Shown one piece after another: positions 34,117 through 46,321 of a stretch of DNA of 64,000 bases; position 1 is the first letter of the stretch, and every line of letters begins with the position of its first letter. The notes beneath the pieces are model-generated. The model saw only the letters and a list, made by a program, of their open reading frames with translations. It was not told the origin of the DNA and searched no databases. The stretch comes from Actinomucor elegans (lineage: Eukaryota; Mucoromycota; Mucoromycetes; Mucorales; Mucoraceae): contig JAMSLZ010000011.1 in assembly GCA_026027325.1 (NCBI GenBank), positions 992,001-1,056,000 of the forward strand. The letters are read 5' to 3'. The position numbers and the translations under genes were made by a program.

Positions 34117-36543
34117 ACCGCTTCTATTGTATGTTTCTATGCCCACACCAACATTTCATTCTAACCACTGCTTGTACTTCCCTATTATATACTATACCTT
34201 TATACCATATACTATCACTTATAACCTAAGAATATCAATTACTAATTACTTTTTTACAAACTTCCCCATTCACACTTTTCTTTTATTCATCTTCATAATA
34301 AATAATCTGATTTTCCCTTATTCCTCTACTAGTACTACAATAATGTAACATTTCTTGATAGCTAATTTTGAATTAAAGTTCAATTAAGCCTAATTTTGTG
34401 CATCATCATCAACCGCTTCTCTATTATCTAAACAAGACTTATGCGCATGGAGACAGTTGGAAAATTCGCAATTGAACACTTTCTCCGCGCATAAACCATT
34501 GTCCAACTTGGTCAGTTGAACTAATAAGGCTACTATCTACATAGAGCTCCTTGTGTAGCTCGTGCTGTAGGAAAGAGAAAACAATATTCATTTGATATAG
34601 AACTATATAAATTAAGCAGATTGGTTTCTTTTCAGTCAGATATATAAATATCATAAAAAGATTAAAGTCAAAGCGCAATATGTCTCCTTTTCGGTGAAAT
34701 ATTTAATGCATTTTTTATGCTGTAAAAGCTATCCCCAGAAAGAAAAAAAAAAGAGCCTTCTTCTGTGAAAGATTTTCTGGTTGCACTATATAAATGAGAA
34801 CACCTTTTCGTTTTGACAGCCGCTGCACAATTCATGAGTCATGTCCGTATATCTATTATAATGTATTTGCCGCTTTTTCAAGCCCTTGAGCATACAAGAA
34901 TCAGAACCTTAGAACTTGCAGAGTAGTACATATTATTAAGATACTAATGATGAAAAATCAAAAGGGGAATTTATCAAAATGAGACTAACCATGAACAATG
35001 CGGCTCTGTTGTACGAAGTACTCCATCATCATTAGTATTATTGCATTAGAAGGAGTTGACACGGCATGTCTTACTCCATAATTCGGAAGCTTGATGTCGA
35101 GGAGACGCGCACGAACATAAAAAGAAAATCAAAAGGTACAGGGAAAATGCATGCAACATACTACAGCCTTTTGTCACTAGAAGTGTAAGGCAAAAACTAG
35201 AGGGGGCAATTAGAAGATTTGAATACATACTATGAGCCTGAAAATAGTTTGCATGCCATCTTTTAACTAGCATGAGGGATTTTCTTTTCGTAAAAGCTCT
35301 TAGATGTCTATTCTTTATAACTAGATTATTGAAACCAATTAACTATCCAACAGATCTCCCTTTTTTTTTTGGCAATTTAGAATCTTCGGGTTTCTTCTAC
35401 TGCTTCATCTCCATAGCATTCATGCAGACTGGCTGCAAAGTATATATTTATCGTTTTTGATTTTATTGCTATACAACTGCACCAATATTATTGGTCAGTG
35501 GAAATTGCTTTTTAAAATCATGGATATATTGTTGTCAAAAACTTTAGAAACTTATCATTGTTTCCAATTCTCCACACAACTCAAGATTATGGCCACATTT
35601 TCAAGAATTTGATTATGGTTCAAGAGTTTCATAGTTATACTGTAGAACAGGCACACACTAAGATTTTTTCTTTTACGCCAATCATCCAGTATGTTAACGG
35701 GATTTCATTTCGCGTAAATTATATTATCCAAAGGATGGTTAAATTATGTGTAATCAAATTGATTTGATGCTTAATTTTACGCATTAAAAAAAATGAACAA
35801 CTAACCATGATGCACTGGTCTAACCAGACAATGCGATCTCGGCCAATTTCGGTGAAATGTTACATTGGAGTAGTGATCCATGTTTAGATTGATGCTCTTT
35901 ACGTTTTCTATCTAGGTTAGAATCTAAACTAGCGCTATTTTGGTTAAAAAGAAAACTATATCCTTATATCGAAAATTCATTCATCTATATCATGATAAAT
36001 GAAGATAAGGCTCTATCTTTAAGAATGTATGATATACTGAATATCAGATTATATTCCTCATCTGTATGAATCTTTTACATAAAGGTTCTTGGCGATTGAA
36101 AATGCCTTTAGAAAGAGCTAGCCATTGTAGCTTATATTCATCCGAGTCTATCTGTTTGTATATACTGCAAACTCAGTCTAAGGTATGATTAGCATATAAG
36201 GTTCGGTCCCGAACTATCAGAAAAAAAGTTCCCACGCCGCAGATGATTCTTCATAAGCATCCTTCTTTATTGTTCAGTTTGGGGATATGTTGCAAGTGCC
36301 TGGCTGTAAAAAGCACTAGGGATAGTTAATACAGGAAAACAAAAGTACTGCATACCAAAATCGAAACTAGAATGACAGGATTATTTATTGAAAACTGCAA
36401 AATTCTATGTTATAGTATACATAGAGAAAAGGGAATATTTATTATTTACATAGGTTCAGTTATTTTTTTTTTTACAGTTTCTGGTGAAAAGGATTATACA
36501 TATTACAAGGGAAGAGGGTATCATTATGAAAAAAAAGAGCCAG
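34117..36543. other. Intergenic region, no supported gene
   Basis: About 2.4 kb, AT-rich. Short ORFs (for example 34127-34348, 35046-35273 minus, 36372-36581) show no domain, no exon sense and biased low-complexity composition. A stretch near 35832-35870 (GCGATCTCGGCCAATTTCGG) resembles part of the dispersed repeat. Confidence 0.5.
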
Positions 36544-37257
36544 TTATAAAGATCCATGATAGGTATCATCCAATAAAATAGGGCGATTAGGCAAGATGGA
36601 GCGAATATCAAAGCCCAAATCATGAACAAACTTGGTCATTTCTTCATGACTGACATAAAGATCCCAGTGTAAAAAGCGCAAAAAAGCCAGTTCCATTCGA
36701 GTAATCTCCTTGATAGACCAGACATCACCGGTAGCACGAACTACCTGCTTTGTAGAGAGACAACGGTCTTCACTATATTTGCTTGCTACTAGAAGTGAAG
36801 CAACGAATATACGATGAGCAGCTTCTGGTTCGGCTTTATAACCTATATAAAAACATGAGTGATACTGATTCTATGGCGTCATGCGTATGATAATTACCTG
36901 CAGGAAGAGTCTTTCTGAATCTTTGCACATACATTAAAGCCATCACCATGTGTATAGGTTGAACGTCACACTTGTCAGTGATTAGTTGGATGAAAGGAAT
37001 CAGGTCTGGGAGATGTGTGGCTCTTCTTTTGATATCACCACTATCAGCAGTGCTAGGCACTTCAATTGATGAGCTAGGAAACAGGATGGCATCAAAAGAA
37101 GACGAGGCAAAATCTATTCATGTAAAGAACGAGTTTTAGTTCTGGGATTCAGGGTCAGAAATCAATGGTTGCACACCATCGAGTTTCTCTTTAATACTTT
37201 ACCTATGAAGCCTGGAGGTATAGAGTTTCTTGTGATAGAGGCAGGAAGTGCTAACAT
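36544..37257 (-). CDS. PCL/Pho80-type cyclin
   Basis: Three exons on the minus strand: 37257-37203, 37113-36898 and 36842-36544, 189 aa. The cyclin box is clear: LPDLIPFIQLITDKCDVQ, HMVMALMYVQRFRKTLPAG, then across the last intron YKAEPEAAHRIFVASLLVAS, KYSEDRCLSTKQVV and ITRMELAFLRFLHWDLYVS. This layout matches fungal Pcl/Pho80-like cyclins, which partner Pho85-type CDKs in nutrient and cell-cycle control. The N-terminal 30 residues are unstructured; the C-terminus is short. The first exon (MLALPASITRNSIPPGFI) was placed by reading upstream of the open frame: splice GTAAAG...AATAG keeps frame. Subfamily (Pcl1/2/9 versus Pho80) cannot be decided here. Confidence 0.82.
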
Positions 37258-39953
37258 GATATTTCAGAGGGGAAAAGTACCAAAAAGAAAAAAGAAAAAA
37301 GAAAAAAAAGAAGAGGGGAAAATCCTGGAACGCTAATCGGCTTTTATACTTTTTTTTTTTTCTTGGTTCGAAAATATCACCCGAGCTCAATTCTTACTAG
37401 TAAGTTCCTCTATTGGTGTTTAAGAGCTCTACTTATTACCAAATAGATTAAACATATGATTGATCATCCCTTTATTTATTTACTTATTTATTTTATTTTT
37501 TTACTCGAACCATTATTTAGTGAATACATCTACTTTACCATACACAATGAAAAAAAAAAAAAAAAAAAAAGATTGTCTGTGCACCCATTCACTGAAGAAG
37601 CCCTTGTTAAATTTTGTCATGATAATGAAAATTAGAATTCCACCAGACTAGTGAAAAATGATAGGTGCACATTTTATTTGAATAGATAAAACTTATAATA
37701 GACCCCAAAATGACTCACTCCGTCTCACACTTTAGAATGCAAGAAAGGCTTCGTTCTTTTTTTTTTTACATTGAAAAAGCACTCGTGTACTACAAACATT
37801 TCAAATGATGCAATTCTTAGCAAGACGTGACAGAATTCGTCTGATTTCAACCGCATCATTACTAACTGATTTTGTAATAATCATTGGTACGGCCTAAACC
37901 TTTATGCGTGCGAGCCTTTTGATAGGATACGTTTATCATATACATCTATCTAGTTTGTCATTCATCAAAAAAAAAAGAAGGAACCAATTCCAACGAATCC
38001 TAGTCATCATAGCAAATACACAACTTGCCATAGCATACTGATCTTCTCGTAAACAACTCACTCAATCTAGTATCTGTTCCGACTCAAGTGTACTTGTTGG
38101 TTGATCAAGCTCCCTGAAATGGTCGAAAAAAGGGTCTAATTGGACTTGTATTCAATTGGACCTATATGTCAATCGTTCGTTCCTTACCAATAAGCAGTTT
38201 CACATCACTTGCTCCGACGATGTTCATACTATTACCTTGGTTCTGCACTCCAGCTAGAAGGAACAGAAAGTAGTACAATGGGCTCTCGAGAATGTGAAAT
38301 GTACTACTATTAGTACTTTTATACTCTAGAGTTCGTAATTATTAGTATATTTAAATCCAATTACATCTGTTCAAGTTCATAGCATTTTTATGTAAATGAT
38401 ATAGAGTCTCTACCCAGACTACATAGCAGATCGATTTATTCTTTGATTTGCGTTGATCCGCTGTTGCGAAGTAATAATTTCATTATTAATAATCGGCAAT
38501 TGAATAATGTCCATGATCCTCCCCTTGATGAAATTACTGGAATTAAAGAATCGCATCCAAAACAACGGGAAACCAACATAGGCTTTCAAAATCCGGGGAA
38601 ATTTGTACGCTTCATGACGCTCTTTTTAATAAAATAGGTTTATAAAGTCGTGGTTAACCGGAGACAGCCGTGAGCATACTCCGATGCTGAAGTATTTTTG
38701 CGTCCTCAAATCACTTTTTTTTTTCTACTTCTGAACAAAATATATGACTTGCAAGAAAAAAAGTACATTTGCAATAATCTTACAAAACATACAGTCAGAT
38801 CTTGCAATAACGGTATTTCATATAATAATTTTCTTAAATAATGCTATAAAGTATTGACATCTGATAGAAATGAACTCTGACCACCTCCAGCAGTTGTACA
38901 CACAATATCATGACTTACTATTTTGCGCTCTTGATGCATTTGACATTCTTGGGATAAAGACAATTTCTCAGTATCGTTATTTCGATATCCTACCGTATAT
39001 CGAATATGATTCCAACTATAGTTACGGACGATTATTGAAAAATCTTCAATGGTAATCCCCCTTTTACAGTAATGTTTTTAAAGCCCCATTGTTATTTGTG
39101 AAGGAACATAATCTATTGTTTTTATATGTTTGATATGCCTAAGCGTGAGCAAGTATATATTTATAATAATCCCAAAAATTACTTTTTATCTATCTACCAT
39201 AGCTCCTTAAATTAATAGACTCTGCAAATCTTCGCTATGATGTCTGACAATTCATTGAACCCTATCATTTTTAGCAACTCAATTGACTCTAGTCTAATGC
39301 CACATCAGATCATGTATACTACGTGTTCAAAAAAGAGCTGTTTTATCGATTACAAATGTTATATGATCGAAATTTAATATCTAGGTGCTTTTCAATTTAG
39401 CAAATGACCACAAAGTACACGCATTTGATATAGGCTAGTAGTTTTAATGATCGATAATAGATCTCTCAGCAGATCTCGGCCAAATATCGCATTAGATTAA
39501 TAGCGCATGAGCAAAAGAAATTACTGAGCTTATTTTATTTCACCTAGAGCTCTCTATATCAATCAGCAAACGGCGTTTCTCGTCAAATATTGACGCTGAG
39601 ACAATTAAACTACGTTTGTCACATCCGTATTTATTACTGATTGAGCAAAATGAACTAGACAAACTAAAGAATCAAGTAAAATGTAATGGAGTATAGTGAG
39701 TGGATTTGTCTAATTACAAAATCATATCTACCATAAGATGTTTTTTCAGGCAGTAGGTTATTAGACTGCTGAAAGAGAGGGGGACAATAATATTGCAGAT
39801 GGACATATTCCCTTGAAAGTGATAGCCCATGCATCGGATATTTAGAAGATAAATAAGCTTCCATCTCATGGTTCATTGTTCTAGAATTGATTGATCAATG
39901 GATCGACCAATAAAAAGCCTAAAATACTCTTTATTTACAGTCTATAGTTTATG
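37258..39953. other. Intergenic region, no supported gene
   Basis: About 2.7 kb. Includes an A/T homopolymer stretch (37549-37570), a small open frame at 38443-38637 without recognised motifs, and one dispersed repeat copy (39451-39517). Nothing else of note was seen. Confidence 0.5.
39451..39517 (-). repeat. Dispersed ~65-bp repeat, copy 6
   Basis: Plus strand shows AATAGATCTCTCAGCAGATC, then TCGGCCAAATATCGCATTAG, then GCGCATGAGCAAAAG. It contains the GAGATC/GGCC core seen in the copy at 56781. Confidence 0.5.
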
Positions 39954-40831
39954 TTATTCTTGCTTTATGGTCTTTTCCTGTTGAAATCGCTCGGTTGCGA
40001 TCGACTTTAGAATCTGAAAGCGAGCTCTATTCAATTCCATCTCCAAACCGGGCACTTCCAGTGTCTCCCCTAGTCGCTTGATATCTTCCAACTTTAACAC
40101 ACCGTCGATATCCTGCTCCAAACCAACCAGATTGGGTTTTCTAGGCGATTCCTTAAACGATTGTTCGACTTGCTTTGGGAAAGCAATATCTTGTGATTGA
40201 ACCAATGAACGCGTCTCAAAGATGGCATCGAGGTGAGAATCGTTTGTCCATTGTAAACTTCCGTACTCTGACAATGCTTTCAAATGTTCAGCTCCCTTGA
40301 GTGCCTTGTAATGACTGTACAGACGGAACAAGTTGTATGCGAGAGGTATATTAGGGATGAGAGGTACGATAGCAAATGTCGCCGCCAAAGGAACCCAATA
40401 TACAGAGTACCACATGTACTTTTTATGATAAGGAATACGTTGATTGAGTAATTCGTTCAAATCAGGTTTCAAAATTGATGCATCGAGCATGGAAGGATGG
40501 CAGATCAAAACCTAGGCGAATAAAATTCAAGCTAAATGAGCTTATGATTGAGAATCGGCTACTGATAACATACCTGATTCAAAGGTTTTTCCACATCTTC
40601 TTTACCTGGCACACTTTTAAAGAACCACTCTTGGTAATCGAGCTGATTCATAATAATACTGCCGCGTACATAGAGCTTCTTCTTCCAACTATCAGCTTCC
40701 GCTTTATCAAGTACTTCCCATTTTTTGCTTGCCCAATCAACTGCCTTTGTTAATCGCGAAGTAGAAGGAAGAGTAGAATGACAGTAATAGGCCCAGCGAT
40801 TCTTGACAATGGGGATAGCATAAAGACGCAT
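39954..40831 (-). CDS. Mitochondrial K+/H+ exchange-related (KHE1-like) protein
   Basis: Two exons on the minus strand, 40831-40574 and 40511-39954, 271 aa. It begins MRLYAIPIVKNRWAYYCHS, followed by TKAVDWASKKWEVLDKAEADSW. The second exon carries a hydrophobic hairpin-like segment (WYSVYWVPLAATFAIVPLIP...PLAYNLFRLYSHY) and a charged C-terminal tail. This pattern matches the mitochondrial KHE family (Pfam Mit_KHE1, yeast Mrx19 group), inner-membrane proteins tied to K+/H+ homeostasis. The family call is from memory of the N-terminal motif and topology; transport itself is not shown. The 63-nt intron (GTATGT...CCTAG) falls between LNQ and VLICHPS. A CT-rich leader precedes the start. Confidence 0.8.
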
Positions 40832-42698
40832 GACGTAGATTTTTTTTTTCTTTTTTTCTTTTCTTTTCTTTTTAGTTTTTAAAAAAGAAAGAGAAAGAGA
40901 AGGGGAGAATCAATAAACGACGTGTATTTTTTATGTCAATCCTCAGAAACACTAAAATAGTACCGATGAGGCTCTTTAAAACTCAATTATAAGCCATTAC
41001 CGAGTGTTGATGTTCTTTGTATTCAAATGGATTCATTGGAGACGGTTTCTTTTCTTCTTCTTTTTTATATATTTCGTAGTCCTATTGTAGTGCGAAAACA
41101 TGAACAGAAACACTACGGAACGTACACTCGTATATATGAGTCAAAAATACTACAAACGCCAAGCATTGCATGAATCTTATTCGTACAATGTTCCTTTACA
41201 GGTTTTTGGAATTTTCATTGGTTTAAACTATGATCGATCTACTGTTTTTCGTTTGACGTCCAATCAACTACGTAATGTTTAATATACGCAAACCAATAAA
41301 AATTGCAGATAAATATATTCAAAGGGAATGACTTAAGATAGGTATTTCAGGCACCGCGATGCTTGGTGAAAGAACGTAAAAACATTTTTAGAGGCTTACA
41401 ACTTGATATGATATAGATTTGTATTTTATTTAGTATGCAATATGTAAATTATGTTTGCATTTCTATCAAAAAAGAGTATACTTTTTTTACACATGGTGAA
41501 AGGAAATACAAGGTAATGTTTAAGCTATTCAACGAACAAGCTAATTGTGCTAAAATACATTTTATCTATTGATACATTTGCAGACATTACTCAACCGCGA
41601 GAAACCTGCAGTGATATACGCGGTGAACGATCAGGACAGTATAATAAATTCTGTTGATTTTTTTTTTTTTTTTGAAAAATCAGTTTGTATTTTAGGATAG
41701 ATCATATATACTACAGGGGGAATAGCCAATTCTTAAATACCAAACAGTAGAGACAGACCTTTGTTAAAACAGAAGAAATGAATAATGTTTAACAGCCACT
41801 ACATCATATTCACATGTACTTTGGCCTTCATTACAAAGTATCTGCAGGTAATTAGACGTAGATGTATCCATAGTGCCTTTGTGGTATTTCGCAGTTCCAG
41901 TTTAGTCCATTAAGATTAAATACAATCCATAAACATAGTAGCAAATGGGCAAAAATAATAATAACAGTGTTTGGAAGTGGATATTAAGTGCAGAATGGTT
42001 ATCATCTTTATGATCAACTGTTCTATCCTGGGACACCATAGAAAAAGATAAGCTAGCTAACAATGTCAATTGTGTAGATAGTTGTTCAAAGACACCAAAG
42101 TAAGTATTGCAAATAGTCAACGCTAGTTTCTTTGGATACCGAAGCCACAATCCAGTAGAGCTGAATTTTGAGTTTCCAATTCTGCTAGTAGTGGACAATA
42201 GATTGCTATATGAAAAACCAATGAGCCTTTGATCAATTTCAAGGCATTATTATCTAAATAGCATCTTGACCCTTCATTTCCCAAATTTTCATATTTAGCA
42301 ACAGTTTTTGCAATTACTGGTCTACTTTCTCTCCAAAGTCCTCTACTTTTCATACCTTTCAATTTGTAGTTTCACACAAAACTTTTTACTCGAGCAGAAT
42401 CTCTATTACTCCATAAGGCATATAGAGATAAATGTCTATAACTGTAAGGAATAGTAAGACTGTACTAGATTTCCATGCCGTGCTGCTATCATATGAAAGA
42501 TATACAATATGCGTATTATAATTTCTATAGAAGAGTTGATTTTAGTGATTGAACTTGGTTTTCTACGTAGCATTAGCGATACTACTATGCATGTCGTACC
42601 TAAAAGTTTTTACTCAGTGACGCGTATTTATAAAGTTACGTTCTGCATAAATATCATGCGATCGTACTTTTTCCTTTTCATCTTTTTATTTTTCACAC
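40832..42698. other. Intergenic region with a possible gene relic
   Basis: Holds a 60-codon plus ORF (41100-41282) without motifs, several homopolymers, and two overlapping minus frames between 41902 and 42362. Those two frames look more protein-like than background and may be exons or a frameshifted relic. Confidence 0.4.
41902..42362 (-). pseudogene. Possible frameshifted gene relic
   Basis: The upstream frame (42362-42123) reads GSRCYLDNNALKLIKGSLVF and IYCPLLAELETQNSALL. The overlapping frame (42198-41902) reads LWLRYPKKLALTICNTYFGV and later a hydrophobic end. The two could be one decayed coding region joined by a shift near 42160. No family is recognised and no splice pair convinces me. 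Confidence 0.2.
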
Positions 42699-43224
42699 AT
42701 GTCTATTACAGCAGCAAACAATTTAAATTCATTCAAAAGCGATTCTGTATTTAAATACCTCGCGAAAGCATATCAGTCATTAGATGATACGCGAAAAGAT
42801 AAATTGTTAAATCAAGTAACACATTCACACAACAGTTTGCCTCGACTATTTATAATTATTCTCGTTACAGGTCTCTGGTATTTATGAATTCCATATAAAG
42901 GGTCAGCAGGGAAAAACGGAGATATTTACTGTGGACTTGAAGCAAGATGGGTCAATCATTAAAGGCAAATTTGTTAGTAAAAAACCGGATGTAATTATTC
43001 ATATCAGTGATGGAGACTTTGTTGATTTTTTCAAAGGAAGACTAAATGGTACAACAGAACTTGCTCTGAAAAAAAAAATTATACATTACTGAAAATCACT
43101 CGAATATCGACCTCCAGGTCAAAAGGCATTCATGTCCGGTAGACTCAAGATAAAAGGACAAATACGGTTAGCAACTAAGCTGGATACAATATTTAAACAA
43201 TTAGCTGGGAAAAGCAAACTATAA
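42699..43224 (+). CDS. Peroxisomal SCP2-domain sterol carrier-like protein
   Basis: Three exons: 42699-42815, 42871-43048 and 43118-43224, 133 aa. The product is a stand-alone SCP2 domain: SDSVFKYLAKAYQSLDD, SGIYEFHIKGQQGKTE, KPDVIIHISDGDFVDFFKG, then across the last intron RLNG|QKAFMSGRLKIKGQIRLA. It ends in SKL, a canonical PTS1 peroxisome import signal. Such proteins bind fatty acyl-CoAs and sterols in the peroxisome matrix. The unspliced frame stops at a TGA inside the second intron (43049-43117, GTACAA...CCTCCAG), so the ORF alone looks truncated. Removing that intron rebuilds the conserved LNG-QKAFMSG-LKIKG block exactly. Confidence 0.92.
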
Positions 43225-43295
43225 CTCTGAAAATCGGATACATTATACCTGCAAGCTTTTGGGATAGATATACATACGTTGATGTAATAAAGCGC

Positions 43296-43317
43296 ATATA
43301 TATATATATATATATAT
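43296..43317. repeat. (AT)11 microsatellite
   Basis: Pure AT dinucleotide run 72 bp downstream of the SCP2 gene stop. Confidence 0.9.
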
Positions 43318-43521
43318 TAAAAGTCTCAGCGAGTTCAAACTAGTTTCTACCACTAGATTGGATATTCTGCAATTGCATATCAAGAAAAAAGAGTATCTCA
43401 GGACTATATACTACTGCTGCTGCAAGCAGAGCTTTAATCCCCGATCAGCACTATAATGCAAAAATAGGAAGACAACTATTTCTTTCTTTTTTTAATACGC
43501 AAATCTACACCTAATAGTGTC

Positions 43522-45405
43522 ATGTCTCACATACCCAACGAAATACTAGTCAATATAGCGGCATTTCTACGCTCTGACGAAAGATTTCAATGTGCGTTAG
43601 TTTGCAAGAATTGGTATTTTAGTTTATTGAACAGCAACCTGTATGAATCCCTAAAGTTTTCCACTACGCAGCAATGTCAAAAAGCCATCAATTATTTCAA
43701 CATGCAATCGCAAAACACACAAAGAACAGTGAATGAGCTGAAACTGATTTGCAATTACGATGCAACCAAACTAGCTCATGAATTCCCCAATCTAGAAAAA
43801 TTAGTTTGGACTGACGAAAATTATAAGTTCAAGGATTGGAAAGAACCCACGTTCAGTGGGGATTTTGATAAACTTGTTCAGAGCTGGAAACATATTCGAG
43901 AAATTACTGAAGCGAATTGGCACTATCCTATAGCGCGTGCTTTGTTAAAGTTACCCGAGACAGCACTGCGATTGACGCATATTGATATATCATTTCATGA
44001 ACGAACATACAGAGAAGATCTAGATCCCGCTTTAAGCTATCACCGAGTTCGAGAGTTTATGCCTCACTTGAAGAATGCAAAAAACTTGAAATTTCTAAGA
44101 TTAAACAAGATCTATTTGACATTGCAAGATATAGAGCAAATTCATGAAGGCACTACTCACTTGAGTACGCTAGATTTGAAATACATCAAAATCAAGTTGA
44201 AAGATACAGATCAGCAAGTTCATATCCGAAACCGTTATTGGAAAGGTATAAAGGTGCAAGTCAATCAGCTTTGTCCACGCGTTTCGCGTTTAGATATAGA
44301 GCTTGCTCATGATCTCAGTGATTTTGAAGACGAAGATCGTACCCTTTCTATGTGGTTAAGATATATCAGTATCAAGTATACCAACTTGAATCATTTTCAT
44401 ATTGATATAGATCGTATCGAAGATTATCATGCCATGGAGAGATATTATGAAAAGCCATTGCTGGCAAACAAGGCATTTACCAAGTGGGAGAACCTCCAAG
44501 TATTGGATATGGGTATTATTCCACTCACTAGTGCTTTGACAAAAGCCATGGATTCAAGCAAAATACAACTAAAAGAACTTACAGTCTACTCGACTGAACA
44601 TTCTGCGCTTACTCAACTAGAGGCTATCGCCAAGTCAAACCAAAAATTATCTATCAAGTCATTGAATGTGAAAGCAAAGCGACCCATCTGTAAAAACACG
44701 TTTGAAGGCCTTCGTCTTGTCCAAATGATATGTACTCTTTCGTCTTTGGGTGAGCTTACCCTTAGTGGTCTTTATTCTGAACATAGTTCTCCACATGGCT
44801 TGTATGAAGATGTCCTAATATTAGAAGCACTGAAACATGCCAATTACCTTTATTCATTTACATGCATTGGTATGTTCATTTCTGATAACGAAGATTACCA
44901 AGATACTCTATTTTGGTCTAATCGCAAGGTTAGTGATCGTGCGTTCCCTGAAGCAAAACTTCCCTTTAAATCACCTATAAAAAACTTGAAAATCGTTCAG
45001 TGTAAACTCTACAGTGACAAAGAAGTTACCAAGTTCAATGATACCTTAGCCATTCTATTGCCAGGATGTCCTTCTATTCATCGCTTCCATTTCACTGTAT
45101 CAAGGACAGAACTGACAACGATATCGTTCAATAGCCCCTTAGCATCAAGAACATCCTCTATTGAATTCAATCTTTCGAACCAGTCTTTTCTTTTACAAAT
45201 GGAAATCGATATTTCAGGTGAAAATATTTACCAAATCATCAATCAAAAAGGCCAACAAAAATGGTGTCTGCAACACAACTACGGCGATCCCTTTGTCGAG
45301 ATTCCACAACCTTTATCGTGGAAAAGAAAATATCCTTCACTTGTATTATCTCGCTCTGTTATATTGAACGGAGCTACCTTGGTCCTTGAAAAATCTGACT
45401 CTTAA
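43522..45405 (+). CDS. F-box-like protein
   Basis: A single-exon gene of 627 aa starting MSHIPNEILVNIAAFLRSDE. The F-box-like core is IPNEILVNIAAFL, then RFQCALVCKNWYFSLLNSNLYESLKF, within the first 50 residues. The remainder is leucine-rich with loosely spaced LRR-like segments (FPNLEKLVWTD, NLKFLRLNKIYL, HLSTLDLKYIKIK, NLQVLDMGIIPL) and many lysines. It is distinct in sequence from the other F-box-like genes of the window. Likely SCF substrate adaptor. The leader upstream of the ATG at 43522 is T-rich. Downstream frame 45161-45367 is a shadow. Confidence 0.82.
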   Translation: MSHIPNEILVNIAAFLRSDERFQCALVCKNWYFSLLNSNLYESLKFSTTQQCQKAINYFNMQSQNTQRTVNELKLICNYDATKLAHEFPNLEKLVWTDENYKFKDWKEPTFSGDFDKLVQSWKHIREITEANWHYPIARALLKLPETALRLTHIDISFHERTYREDLDPALSYHRVREFMPHLKNAKNLKFLRLNKIYLTLQDIEQIHEGTTHLSTLDLKYIKIKLKDTDQQVHIRNRYWKGIKVQVNQLCPRVSRLDIELAHDLSDFEDEDRTLSMWLRYISIKYTNLNHFHIDIDRIEDYHAMERYYEKPLLANKAFTKWENLQVLDMGIIPLTSALTKAMDSSKIQLKELTVYSTEHSALTQLEAIAKSNQKLSIKSLNVKAKRPICKNTFEGLRLVQMICTLSSLGELTLSGLYSEHSSPHGLYEDVLILEALKHANYLYSFTCIGMFISDNEDYQDTLFWSNRKVSDRAFPEAKLPFKSPIKNLKIVQCKLYSDKEVTKFNDTLAILLPGCPSIHRFHFTVSRTELTTISFNSPLASRTSSIEFNLSNQSFLLQMEIDISGENIYQIINQKGQQKWCLQHNYGDPFVEIPQPLSWKRKYPSLVLSRSVILNGATLVLEKSDS

Positions 45406-46321
45406 AGGCAGAAGTATGTATACATCAAGTTATAAACTCAAATTGTCTTTTTTTTTCATGCATAAAGAGTTCAGTATATATACTTGACTATTGGCGTTTG
45501 CTAATCTACTATTTACAAGATGGTGTTTTTTTTTCTAAACTTTGGACATTTTTAAACATATAGATATTTCGTTGCTAATGGTATATATATATATTGGGCT
45601 CTAAGTCCAGGAAGAGAATCGCAACTAGAGTTCGATGTCATACCAAGACATAAAATAGCTAGCAGTATGTGCATTTTAATGACATGTTCATCGTCACTAT
45701 CATTCTCTGTACTTTATACACTGCCTTGTGTTTATTTTTCGTCTATTGAACACTGTTCAGCAACTTAAAAGCTGTTCCAAAAGCAAGAAAAAAGTTAATT
45801 GGTCACTATCAATGAGAAAAGATGTTACAAGCTCTAAAAGAGCATATCAAGATGGGAAGGGAAAAGTTATGATATGCATGCACATTTACATCTATTTAGT
45901 TAATTATTAGCAAAAAAAAAAAGTCAATATATCTACACGTTTCTGAACTTTAAAGAAATCTCATGTCTAGATAGATACACAGAGCTCTGCTTATCTATTT
46001 ATCTTTGTCATCGTTTGTGTCTTATAATGGTTTAACATCCTTAAGTTGAACGAATTATTTCGAATTCTGGGTCTTGAAATATCGATGCGTTTCAAATCGG
46101 CAACGCATATTAGAATGACTTTTCTTGGCATTCTAGTCAGCATTTGACTTGTATTACTGATTTAGCCCAAGATTTTACATCTATTATTGTTTCTTGTTTT
46201 CAATGTATGAAAAATAAAATGTTTGTATTGTCCATCACAATAGTTATTATTATCATTATTATTAAGAATAGTTACATATAGATAATGAAAAGGGTATCAG
46301 GATATAGAGGGGGATTATATG
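45406..46321. other. Intergenic region between convergent genes
   Basis: About 0.9 kb, AT-rich, with no coding signal; it contains the 3' ends of the F-box-like gene (+) and the DUF4112-type gene (-). Confidence 0.5.

Noticed and set aside
41100..41282. 60-codon plus ORF upstream of the KHE-like gene
   Set aside because: No domain, no homologous motif and no splice partner; composition near background.
43049..43117. Premature TGA suggesting an SCP2 pseudogene
   Set aside because: The stop lies in a GT-AG intron whose removal restores the conserved domain.
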